Positions 40,758 to 48,312 of a stretch of DNA of 64,000 bases are shown piece after piece (positions within the stretch are counted from its first letter, which is position 1; every line of letters starts with the position of its first letter). The stretch is from Roseiarcus sp963775575 (GTDB lineage Bacteria; Pseudomonadota; Alphaproteobacteria; Rhizobiales; Beijerinckiaceae): contig CAVZJG010000005.1 in NCBI GenBank assembly GCA_963775575.1, forward strand, positions 186,001-250,000. Direction: 5' to 3'. A model generated the notes under the pieces. The model ran no database searches, was not told where the DNA came from, and saw only the letters and a program-made list of their open reading frames with translations. Made by a program: the position numbers and the translations under genes.

Positions 40758-41169
40758 GCGTCTATCGGGTGCGGCGACCTGAGACGCGCCGCGGCCTCGC
40801 GCTCGGTGGAAATTCCCGCCCGATCGATGCTCGGTCGCCGCCTCGGAGGGCTTGGAAGCGCCGCCAAACCGGATATTTTACCGCGAGGGGCGTCATGGTC
40901 TCGGGGAGCTTGGCCGCGGACTCTTCCCGTCGAGGCGCGGTAACGCCAATCCTCAAACGCCGCAGATAGGCCTCCGATCGCATGCTGCGCAGGCCGAGCG
41001 CCGGAGCCATTCCGAACAGGGCTCAACAAAATCGATGAGCATCCGCCGAAGTTATCGCCCGTGACAGCGGCGGTCGCAGCTGACGTCATCTCCGTCGGAG
41101 ACAATCCTCGCCTCCTCCTTAGACGCGGATCCATCCGATCGAAGTGTTTGTCGGCGAACCGATCGACGT
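40758..41169. other. Intergenic region, no supported gene
   Basis: About 410 bp between convergent genes. Frames of 66 and 126 codons occur on opposite strands but lack ribosome-binding sites and domains. I see no terminator with a T run. Confidence 0.4.
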
Positions 41170-42399
41170 TTAGATGAACCCGAACAGCGTCGGGTCATTG
41201 GGATCGGCCGCCGTGGCTTCTCTCTCGTCCTGTTGGCCCGGCTTCATCGGGCTTGTCGCGATCAATCGATCAAGAACCGCGACCAACCCATCCAGGGCGG
41301 AGGCGGCAGCCTCGCGATTGACGGCGATCCAGCGCGACAGTTCGGCGATCGAAGCCTTTGCGGCTTGTAGCTTGGACTCGTCGAGCGCCACCGTCGCCGC
41401 GTCGGCCTCGAGGCTCGTCACGTCAGGAGAGCGAGGGGCGTCCGATCGCTTGCCTGCAAGATCGACCGCAGCCATCGCCAACTTGTTGGCTTCGTCGAGC
41501 GCTGCGGTCGCCGCGTCGGCCTCGAGGCTCGTCACGTCGGGCGAGCGGGGGGCGTCCGCTCGCTTGCCTGCGAGATCGGCCGCGGCCATCGGCAGCTTGT
41601 CGGGTTCGCGGAGCGTCGGCGTCGGAGCAATGGGCCCGACGCTCTGAACATGGGCGACGCGGAGGGCGCTCGCTGGCTTCAATCCGGTGTCGGCCACAGC
41701 GACCATCAGCTTGCCATCGATCGGTTCGCGCGCGTCGGCTGCGTCGTCGGCCTCAGCGACCGGGGTCTTTTCGTCGGCCTTGGCGACAGCCGTCGCGTCG
41801 TCGAGATCGGCCGCGGCGTAGACCGGCCCAGCCCGCCCGCCGTCAAGGTCGACCCAGAACTGCGGGTTGCGCTCCGACTGGCGCATGATCCAGTCGTAAC
41901 CCGTCTTCTGCCAGGAGACGATCGTCGATCGCAGATTGTCGAGGACGAGGTCGCCCCGATCCGTGCGGACCGTGACGACCAAATGGCCTTCGCCCCACGG
42001 GGTCTTGGCGACGGTGAGCGCGAGCGCCGCGGCGGGCCAGCCGCGGCTGATGAGTTCGTGGCGCTTCTCAACCGCGAAGCTGTTGCAATCGCCGGCGCTC
42101 ACGTTGAGCTTCCAATAGCGGAGCGCCGAGGTGTCGCGCGTCGGCCGGATCGCGTTGTTGACTTCGCGATTGACGCTCGCAAGCTCGGCCATGCGGCCGC
42201 TGGTCAGGCGGACGCGGCCTGGGCCAGCCGATTTCGGGCAATCGCCGGGATAGTCGAGGCAGAACTTGACGAAGGAAAAAGGCGCGAGCGCGTAGCCGCC
42301 CTCGCGCATCGTGGCGGTCGAAGGAGAAGCCGAGCCCACGGAAATGTTGGCGATCGCGATGATGGCCCCCGCCGCGAGCCCCGCCAAATTCCCGACCAT
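41170..42399 (-). CDS. Transglutaminase-like cysteine peptidase (BTLCP) with repeated tail
   Basis: A 409-residue exported protein. After a short signal segment, residues 30-190 form the BTLCP (PF06035) domain: YALAPFSFVKFCLDYPGDCP, the catalytic DCNSFAVEKRHELISRGWP, GEGHLVVTVRTDRGDLVLDN with His and Asp, and YDWIMRQSERNPQFWVDL. Relatives end soon after, but here about 200 Ala/Asp-rich residues follow, including two nearly identical 38-residue units (AGKRADAPRSPDVTSLEADA and its copy). Such peptidases often accompany type I secretion of large adhesins; no such gene is in this window. Confidence 0.85.
   Translation of the reverse strand: MVGNLAGLAAGAIIAIANISVGSASPSTATMREGGYALAPFSFVKFCLDYPGDCPKSAGPGRVRLTSGRMAELASVNREVNNAIRPTRDTSALRYWKLNVSAGDCNSFAVEKRHELISRGWPAAALALTVAKTPWGEGHLVVTVRTDRGDLVLDNLRSTIVSWQKTGYDWIMRQSERNPQFWVDLDGGRAGPVYAAADLDDATAVAKADEKTPVAEADDAADAREPIDGKLMVAVADTGLKPASALRVAHVQSVGPIAPTPTLREPDKLPMAAADLAGKRADAPRSPDVTSLEADAATAALDEANKLAMAAVDLAGKRSDAPRSPDVTSLEADAATVALDESKLQAAKASIAELSRWIAVNREAAASALDGLVAVLDRLIATSPMKPGQQDEREATAADPNDPTLFGFI
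41404..41631. repeat. 114-bp tandem duplication in the peptidase gene
   Basis: Segments beginning GGCCTCGAGGCTCGTCACGT at about 41404 and 41518 are highly similar and in frame (38 codons each), encoding the repeated tail units. Confidence 0.75.
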
Positions 42400-43041
42400 C
42401 TCGCGCCTCCGTTCGATGGCGCGAGACTAGGGAAGGTGATTTGAGGGCCCTTGAAATCGTGGCCAACGAATGTAATGAAACGATTTGCAATTCTTTAACC
42501 AACGATAATATCAGGCCTTAATTTCCGTAAGTGACAATAACTTAAGTTTGGTTAGTGCGGTAAATTAAGTTTGCGCGCTAATTATGATAACGCACATTAC
42601 GATAATATTCCTCAACATGTTGTCTGCGTCTCTGTTGTCATAGAATGAACGATGACGACTGCGGTGTTATTGCGTTTAATGACCGAGAAACGATAGGAAT
42701 TATTATTGCGAATTTCTCGGAAAGTTAGATCGAATTTCCCCGTCTGCAGCAGCCGCGATCTCTATGTGAACAGAGCTAAGCGTCAAGTTGGTGAACAGTC
42801 CGCTTGGGCAATCCGGCGAAGTTTATGTTTCTGACCAACGGCAAGAGCCTTGCCGCGCCGGACATCGTCGGGAACTGCAGTTTCGTCGCCGCCCGCATGC
42901 CGCGAGACAACAAGCGAGACGCCGAGCTTTGCCGGCAATCGCGGAGCGGCCCGACCGCGCCGATCCGTCGCGGCTCGTCGGCAATGGCTTGTTTGAAGCC
43001 TGCGGACAAAAGCGGATATAAGGGGGCGTTCGCCGAAAATA
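42400..43041. other. Long AT-rich intergenic region
   Basis: About 640 bp. 42480-42780 is markedly AT-richer than the rest of the window, with TTAAGTTTG repeated at about 42543 and 42567 and several ATAATT-type stretches. A frame at 42804-43121 lacks a ribosome-binding site. This could be a promoter/regulatory zone for the divergent flanking genes or a protein-bound acquired segment; no function can be assigned. Confidence 0.4.
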
Positions 43042-43053
43042 ATGGAGGCAGCC

Positions 43054-43425
43054 GTGTCTTGTCGGTCAGGTCTGGTGCTTACGGCGGCGCTCGCCGCTGT
43101 GGCTGGCGTGGCGTTGTCTGACACAGCGAGCGCCAGGGACTATAAAATCGGATGCGCGAATGGCGCTTGCGTGATCGTCGACGATACCGGGAGAATCTCG
43201 TTCTTCACCGTCGGAGACAAGAAGCTCGCCGAGGGCGCCGATCAATTGAAAACACCCGCAATCGGACGAATCAGACCGCCGCTGAATATCTCGTGCAGCT
43301 CCGCGTCCGGCGGGGACGCGTGCGTCGTCACCGACGCCGACGGCGATATCTGGGTGGGACCCACGCGTCCGGGGACCGCTTTCAGCCAGTCGGCTGCGAG
43401 AATCCCGGTTCCCGGCCCGCATTAG
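43054..43425 (+). CDS. Small exported protein of unknown function
   Basis: A 123-residue protein with a signal peptide (CRSGLVLTAALAAVAGVALS, then DTASA). The mature part has two disulfide-like pairs (IGCANGACVIVDD; ISCSSASGGDACVVTD) in a repeated strand pattern G-x-I-x-F/V. GTG 43054 is chosen because GGAGG lies 5 bases upstream; an in-frame ATG at 43042 overlaps that site. No family is recognised. Confidence 0.6.
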   Translation: MSCRSGLVLTAALAAVAGVALSDTASARDYKIGCANGACVIVDDTGRISFFTVGDKKLAEGADQLKTPAIGRIRPPLNISCSSASGGDACVVTDADGDIWVGPTRPGTAFSQSAARIPVPGPH

Positions 43426-43491
43426 GGGCGAGCGCGCCGGTGAGGCGAAATCGGCGCGCGTGTCCGGCCGCGCCGGCGTCGGGCCGTTGGG

Positions 43492-43888
43492 CTAGGACCG
43501 CGTGGGCCGATAGGCGCGCGGCCGAGGCGCCGGGTCGCTCAGCGCCTTCATCGACAGATCGTCGCTCAGGATCAAGCCGTCGAAGCCGATCGCCCCGCGC
43601 ATGATCTCTCTGACGATGATCGGCGAGGTCGTCGCGGGAGGATCGGGATCGAACGCGCTGAAGACCACGTGCGCTCATCGCCATCGGCGCGTCGCGCAGC
43701 GCCGCAAAGGGGACAAAAGCGCGCGCCGCGAGGTCGTTCCGGCTCGCGGCGACCACGGGCAATTGCTCGCGATCGACGACGTTGCGCTTGAACAGGATCA
43801 GGCCCCAGGGCCGCGCGTCGCGAATGAACGCGCGCTCCTCGGGCCCAAGCGTCGCTCCCGCGCAGCCGCAGACGAAGGCGGGCGTCAA
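43492..43888 (-). pseudogene. nagZ: nagZ (beta-N-acetylhexosaminidase) remnant
   Basis: NagZ removes N-acetylglucosamine in peptidoglycan recycling and is normally about 340 residues. Here the N-terminus is present (AFVCGCAGATLGPEERAFIR, PWGLILFKRNV), then about 150 residues are missing. Sequence resumes at FVPFAALRDAPMAMS, shifts frame near 43670 into AHVVFSAFDPDPPATTSP and GAIGFDGLILSDDLSMKAL, and ends early. Deletion plus frameshift mean that it cannot make an enzyme. It follows the SPOR gene, its usual neighbour. Confidence 0.8.
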
Positions 43889-43912
43889 AGGCTTCCGGCG
43901 AGCCGCGCACGG

Positions 43913-44650
43913 TCAATCCTTGGCGATGAAGCAATCGCCGCCGCCCGCCTTCAGCTTGGCGCAGAGCGCAGCGGCCTCTTCCTTGGAAAGGCCGCCGGCG
44001 CGGACGCGATAAATCGTTTCGCCCTTGACTTCCACCTGGCGCACCACGAGGTCCGCGTCGCCGAGCGCCGCCGCATACTTGCTCTTCAGACGGGAAAGCG
44101 CGTTCTGCGCATCGGCCTGGGAATGCGGCGCGGCGAATTGCACCGCCCAACCTCCGCCGGCCGCGGCCGGTTCGCTCGCGGCGGCCTTGACGGGAGCGGC
44201 GGCCGCCTCCGCGTTGGCGACGACTGGCGCGGCCTTGGCGGGCACCGTCTTGGCCGCCTTCGCCGCGGCGCCCTGCCCGAGCGCGGCGGCCGCGCTCGCC
44301 TCCGCGCTGGCGACGACCGGTGCGGCCTCGGCGGGCGGCGGGCAATCGCGTTGCGACTGGCAACGAAAGCGATCGATAACGTCGTTGGCCTGCCGGACTG
44401 CGCCTGCGATCTGGCGTTCAAGGCAATCCCGATAGGCGGCCGTCGCGGCGGCGTATACGTCGAGTTCGCGCTGACAGGCCGAGACCTTCTCTTCTTTCTG
44501 ATAGGTGGCCGGCTGGTCCACACAGGCCGGCGAAAACGGCTGAACGCACATGAACCCGCCCAGCGAAACGCCGCCCTTGCCCGCGCAAGTCGTGTCGAGC
44601 GCCGGGGCGATGGCTAGGGATAGGAAAAAAGCGCGAGCAAGCGCAGACAT
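43913..44650 (-). CDS. Exported SPOR-domain protein
   Basis: A 245-residue protein. Residues 1-24 are a signal peptide. Residues 25-105 form a cysteine-rich region (GGFMCVQPFSPACVDQP; ACQRELDVYAAATAAYRDCL). An Ala/Pro-rich linker leads to a C-terminal SPOR domain (GGWAVQFAAPHSQADAQNAL; LVVRQVEVKGETIYRVRAG), which binds denuded glycan strands at the septum. In Rhizobiales the SPOR protein before nagZ is usually much longer, so this may be a fusion of a small secreted protein with the end of the original gene. Confidence 0.75.
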   Translation of the reverse strand: MSALARAFFLSLAIAPALDTTCAGKGGVSLGGFMCVQPFSPACVDQPATYQKEEKVSACQRELDVYAAATAAYRDCLERQIAGAVRQANDVIDRFRCQSQRDCPPPAEAAPVVASAEASAAAALGQGAAAKAAKTVPAKAAPVVANAEAAAAPVKAAASEPAAAGGGWAVQFAAPHSQADAQNALSRLKSKYAAALGDADLVVRQVEVKGETIYRVRAGGLSKEEAAALCAKLKAGGGDCFIAKD

Positions 44651-44903
44651 GGTCGTCTTTGGAAAAGACCGCAGAACCTTTCCAGTATCCACCATCCAAA
44701 CGCATTCGCAATGCCCCGTGTCCGCCTCGACTGAGATTGTAGGGCATTGTGCATCGGCTGCGCCCCGCAAAGGCGCGTTGAACGGCGGGCGCGCTGCAAT
44801 GCGCCCAAATCGGCATCGAAGACCGGCGTTAAGAATAACGCTTCGATTTTGAACGGATCGCCCGAATTCGGGATAAATGCCGATCTCGCAACATGGGGCT
44901 CCG

Positions 44904-45500
44904 ATGCAACTGGTCAGCAACTTTGGCGATATCTCCGTTCTCCTGCCGGCGTCTCTCGGCCTGATCGTGTTTCTGGCCTGGATCGGCTGGCGACAGGACG
45001 CCGCGGCCTACGCGGCGGCTTTGGCCGCGTGCTTGACGGCCGCGCTGTTCGCCAAACTCGCTTTCGCGGCTTGCGGTGGGAACCATTCCCTCTTCGGTGT
45101 GGAAAGCCCGAGCGGCCATGCAGCCTTCGGCGCGACGTTCTATGGTTGCCTTGCCGTGCTGTTCGGCACAGGACGAGCAACCCGATGGCGCTTGGCGCTG
45201 TACGGCGGAGCGGCCGCGCTCATCTTGGCTATCGGCGCCAGTCGGGTCGGGCTCGAAGACCACACCATGCAGGAAGTCGGCGTCGGCTTCTTCATCGGCG
45301 CCGTGTCGATCGCGCTGTTCAACGCGCTGCGCGTCAGCTCCGAGCGCCTGGAATTCTCTTCGCGAACCGTCGTTCGAATGTCTCCGTTCGCTGTGCTCTA
45401 CGCGCTGTGCTTCCTGCTGCTGGCCGACCATTGGAGCGCCGAGCCGCTCATCGACGCGGTCGCGGCGCGGCTCGGCGCCGGCATGCACCTATGTCGATGA
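44904..45500 (+). CDS. PAP2-family membrane phosphatase
   Basis: A 198-residue membrane protein. SPSGHAAFGATFYG carries the PSGH motif and ASRVGLEDHTMQEVGVG the SR...H motif with the catalytic histidine. The first motif (K-x6-RP) is not obvious, unusual but seen in divergent members. Its probable substrate is a lipid phosphate or pyrophosphate. ATG 44904 fits homologues beginning MQL; ATG 44877 is an alternative. Confidence 0.75.
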   Translation: MQLVSNFGDISVLLPASLGLIVFLAWIGWRQDAAAYAAALAACLTAALFAKLAFAACGGNHSLFGVESPSGHAAFGATFYGCLAVLFGTGRATRWRLALYGGAAALILAIGASRVGLEDHTMQEVGVGFFIGAVSIALFNALRVSSERLEFSSRTVVRMSPFAVLYALCFLLLADHWSAEPLIDAVAARLGAGMHLCR

Positions 45501-45710
45501 GCCAAGGCTAGGCCGCGTCAGCGACATCGAGCCGCACGGATAGGCAGCCTGCGCCGCAAGATTGATCAACGTATCCAGGCTGAAGTTTGCAATCTTGCCG
45601 CGAAGGAGATCGTTGAGGCGCGGCTGGGTGATCCCAAGGCGTGGCGCCGCCTCGGCTTGGGTGACGTCCCACTGATGCAGCTCCTTGCGGCATTGGCGGG
45701 ATTTCCGTAT
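45489..45710 (-). pseudogene. XRE antitoxin C-terminal remnant
   Basis: ELHQWDVTQAEAAPRLGITQ, then PRLNDLLRGKIANFSLDTLI, matches the helix-turn-helix of XRE antitoxins (LTQAEAAELLGVSQPRVSDL). The normal N-terminal 40 residues are replaced by unrelated sequence, and no start with a ribosome-binding site is present. It overlaps the end of the PAP2 gene on the other strand. Confidence 0.5.
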
Positions 45711-45734
45711 ATTACGGGATAATGGAGTGCGCTC

Positions 45735-46008
45735 ATGACCGCCACCGTTCCAGCTGCGGAAGTTTCGAAGAATTTCGGGGCCTATCAAGACGCCGCCGTC
45801 CGAGAGCCGGTTATCATCACAAAGAACGGGCGACCCCGCACTGTGCTGATGGCGTACGAGGATTTCCTGCGTTTGTCGAAACGAGAGCGGCGCGCAGAGC
45901 TCGACAAGCGAATCGAGCCAAGCCGACATCGCAGCCGTCGAAGCCGCCGAGATGGAGCCGGGTTTGGATCATCTCGATGCCGAGATGGGGTCGCATGCTG
46001 CCGACTGA
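45735..46008 (+). pseudogene. Phd/YefM-type antitoxin, frameshifted
   Basis: The N-terminal DNA-binding part is typical: VPAAEVSKNFGAYQDAAVRE, PVIITKNGRPRTVLMAYEDF LRLSKRERRAEL. The C-terminal toxin-binding part (ADIAAVEAAEMEPGLDHLDA EMGSHAAD) lies in the +1 frame from 45922, so one base has been lost or gained between about 45905 and 45921. In the shifted frame the stop (46006-46008) overlaps the toxin start by 14 bases, the expected layout. Possibilities are true inactivation, a sequencing error or programmed frameshifting. Confidence 0.75.
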
Positions 46009-46426
46009 AGTCAAGATCGGCTTCGTTTTCCACTATTCCTATCTCTGGCGCCGACAGCAACTCGAAGAACGTGAAGAGGGCGACAAAGACCGGCCCTGCT
46101 TGGTGTTGGCGATTGTTGCGCTTGAGGAAGACGGCTCGCCGATCATTCGCGTGTTGCCGATCACGCACAGCCCTCCGTCAAATTCCCGAGAGGCCATCGA
46201 AATTCCGCTCGCAGTGAAGCAGCGTCTTCGGCTCGATGAGGCCCGGTCCTGGATCGTATTGACGGAAAGCAATCGCTTCGTTTGGCCCGGCCCCGACATC
46301 CGTCCTGTCGACACCCCGACGGGTTATCTCGGCGCCATTCCACCGGCGCTGTTCGCCCAGGTCAAGCGGCGTTTTGTGGAATTGGCGCGAGGAAGCGCTC
46401 ACACGAGCGTGGCCCGAACCGAGTGA
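45995..46426 (+). CDS. PemK-like plasmid-maintenance toxin
   Basis: A 143-residue protein: IGFVFHYSYLWRRQQLEERE, GDKDRPCLVLAIVALEEDGS, IRVLPITHSPPSNSREAIEI, DEARSWIVLTESNRFVWPGP DIRP. The RPCLVL/THSPP/WPGPD pattern belongs to PemK-like (MazF-fold) growth inhibitors in alphaproteobacteria. The frame is intact although the antitoxin upstream has a frameshift. Confidence 0.75.
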   Translation: MLPTEVKIGFVFHYSYLWRRQQLEEREEGDKDRPCLVLAIVALEEDGSPIIRVLPITHSPPSNSREAIEIPLAVKQRLRLDEARSWIVLTESNRFVWPGPDIRPVDTPTGYLGAIPPALFAQVKRRFVELARGSAHTSVARTE

Positions 46427-46504
46427 TCTATCCCGCCGCGTGGTGTCCGCTCACGCATCGCCGGCCGGTCGGGACGCCTTCGTGTGCGTAAAGGTGATCC
46501 ACGT

Positions 46505-46918
46505 CTAGATTTTGAACGGGTCCAAAATCGCCACGCCTGTTCGCATGACATCAGCGGTGTTTCTCGTAACGAGCGTCAATCCATGGACTTTGGCGGTTGC
46601 CGCGAGCAGCCCGTCGATAAACGGTAAAGGATCGGGTACGCTCATCAACGCCCAAGCCTCGACAATCGGCTCGTCGATGGGGAGCACGCGATCTGCGATC
46701 CGCGTCCGCATCTGTGTGAACCAGAGGTCCAATGCTTCGGCTTGTGCGGCATCTTGGCGGCGCTTCAGTTCGATCCCGCGACGTATTTCGGCGAGAACGA
46801 GGACGCTCGTTCCTATTTCCTTCACTGGGGTTCGAGCGACCCAGTTTGCGACGCTCGGATGCGCCCGCTCGCCTTTACGGATTTCGGATATGATGTTGGT
46901 GTCGAGTAGGAATTTCAC
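46505..46918 (-). CDS. vapC: VapC-type PIN-domain toxin
   Basis: A 137-residue PIN nuclease (FitB-like subgroup): MKFLLDTNIISEIRKGERAH, SVLVLAEIRRGIELKRR, LPFIDGLLAATAKVHGLTLV, TRNTADVMRTGV. All acidic residues are visible. The ATG overlaps the antitoxin stop by 4 bases (ATGA). Confidence 0.92.
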   Translation of the reverse strand: MKFLLDTNIISEIRKGERAHPSVANWVARTPVKEIGTSVLVLAEIRRGIELKRRQDAAQAEALDLWFTQMRTRIADRVLPIDEPIVEAWALMSVPDPLPFIDGLLAATAKVHGLTLVTRNTADVMRTGVAILDPFKI

Positions 46919-47217
46919 AGATCGACCTGACGCCAGCTCCTTTGGCGCGGTTGGTCGAAAACGCCGGCAAAGGTTTCGTCCGGGAGATCGGAGCCGAAGA
47001 GGTCGAAGGCGGTTTTAACCTGAGGATCGATCAGCGCCTGCTCCAAGGCGGAACGAACCGTCTTGGCCCGTGCAGGATCGCCGCGAAGCGTTTCCGCAAG
47101 CGCACGTATGAGGCCGGTATCGCCTTTGACGGCCTGAACTTCGACGCGGACAAGTCCCCGCGCGAACGCCCGGCGGCGATGGGTGGTCGAAGCCTTTTTC
47201 TGCGATGGGGTCGCCAT
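46915..47217 (-). CDS. Antitoxin partner of VapC
   Basis: A 100-residue protein with a basic N-terminus (SQKKASTTHRRRAFARGLVR VEVQ) resembling degenerate RHH antitoxins and a C-terminal tail FGSDLPDETFAGVFDQPRQR SWRQVDL that should bind VapC. ATG 47217 has GGAG 7 bases upstream; a GTG at 47223 is possible. Confidence 0.8.
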   Translation of the reverse strand: MATPSQKKASTTHRRRAFARGLVRVEVQAVKGDTGLIRALAETLRGDPARAKTVRSALEQALIDPQVKTAFDLFGSDLPDETFAGVFDQPRQRSWRQVDL

Positions 47218-47252
47218 AACCACTCCTTCATCGAGAAAGCGGTCCGGTTATA

Positions 47253-47573
47253 TCACCGGGGCGCTTTTGACGCAACGGAAATCCTAGTTTGTCGCCGCCA
47301 TCGCAGCGCAGCTCGGCGCGCACACGCACTTATGTCGATGAACCGAGGCTTGATTGTCCCTTGCCGGACGAAGAGTCGTAGTATCTTGGACGTCCGCGCG
47401 ATGCCTCGCTCGAACTTGCCCAGACAAGGATTTGCCGGTTGCATCCAAGTCCTAGTTCCCGCGAGCTTCAACAAAGCCTGACGGAGCCTTCGCGAAAGCG
47501 ACAAAGCCTCTTCGAATGCCTTGGCGGATTTGATCAGGAACGTGAGCCTTTGTCGGATTTCCTGCTCGCCCAT
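47253..47573 (-). CDS. Hypothetical basic protein downstream of DUF5681
   Basis: A 106-codon frame overlapping the DUF5681 gene by 40 bases. The first 45 residues (MGEQEIRQRLTFLIKSAKAF EEALSLSRRLRQALLKLAG) are helical and credible as coding sequence; the remainder is less convincing and includes a segment similar to 45470-45512. No family is recognised; it may be partly degenerate. Confidence 0.35.
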   Translation of the reverse strand: MGEQEIRQRLTFLIKSAKAFEEALSLSRRLRQALLKLAGTRTWMQPANPCLGKFERGIARTSKILRLFVRQGTIKPRFIDISACARRAALRWRRQTRISVASKAPR

Positions 47574-48298
47574 TCTCTTTTTGCGTTCCGCACATGGCGG
47601 TTGAGGGCGTCTTCGTGAAGCCAGCTCAAGATCTTGCTAAATGTCTTTTGCGCTTCGCGTAGTTCCGGATTATTTGGATCAGTCGCGAGTTCCTCCTCCG
47701 TTTTCCTCAAGTCTTGTAGCAGCTCCGGCCACATCGCGCGCAAGCGATCCTGCGCCTCTTTTTGTTCCTCGAGAACCGGGCCCTCGATGCGGACCTCCCC
47801 CGTTTGGAGGTTGATTACTACTTCGTCGGGGTGCGGGATCGGTTCAGGCCCTGTCGTACCATTGCGAGCGCGTTCAGCGAGAATGTTACCCCAGCGTTCC
47901 TTATATTCGATCGCGGTTTTGAGAATCTCCATCGCTCCCGCTCGCCGATCAGCTTCGGCGCCGATGAGTAAATTCAGATAGGTTTGCTGCGCGCGGACAT
48001 TTCCGTTCGCCGCCGCGACGGCGACTTTGCGAAGGATGGCCTGGATGACCGGGACTTTCTGTACGCGATCGCCTTCGCGGATCGTGATCAAACGGTACGC
48101 TTCTTCAATCGCCAGAGTTTTCACTCGATCTTCAGGTCCTATTGTCGGTTGGCCGTCGAAGTGGCCGCCAACCAACGCGGGCGTCTTGCGAGGTCTCCCC
48201 TTCGGATTTCCTGAGACACCCTTGCGGAAGCGGTGCTCGATTGGCGGAACGCGATATCGGCGTGAGGATTGTTCCGCAGGGCCGTCCCGGTCGCTCAT
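47534..48298 (-). CDS. DUF5681 domain-containing protein
   Basis: A 254-residue protein. The N-terminal DUF5681 motif RFRKGVSGNPKGRPRKTP is followed by helical regions (VQKVPVIQAILRKVAVAAAN GNVRAQQTYLNLL). This domain occurs in phage and island proteins, often beside a ParB-domain methyltransferase, as here (gap 14 bases). Some members resemble small-terminase or packaging factors; no activity is proven. Confidence 0.85.
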   Translation of the reverse strand: MSDRDGPAEQSSRRYRVPPIEHRFRKGVSGNPKGRPRKTPALVGGHFDGQPTIGPEDRVKTLAIEEAYRLITIREGDRVQKVPVIQAILRKVAVAAANGNVRAQQTYLNLLIGAEADRRAGAMEILKTAIEYKERWGNILAERARNGTTGPEPIPHPDEVVINLQTGEVRIEGPVLEEQKEAQDRLRAMWPELLQDLRKTEEELATDPNNPELREAQKTFSKILSWLHEDALNRHVRNAKREWASRKSDKGSRS

Positions 48299-48312
48299 TG
48301 TGCGCCCTCCTC

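Noticed and set aside
42804..43121. 106-codon frame in the AT-rich intergenic region
   Set aside because: Lacks a ribosome-binding site and overlaps the better supported exported-protein gene.
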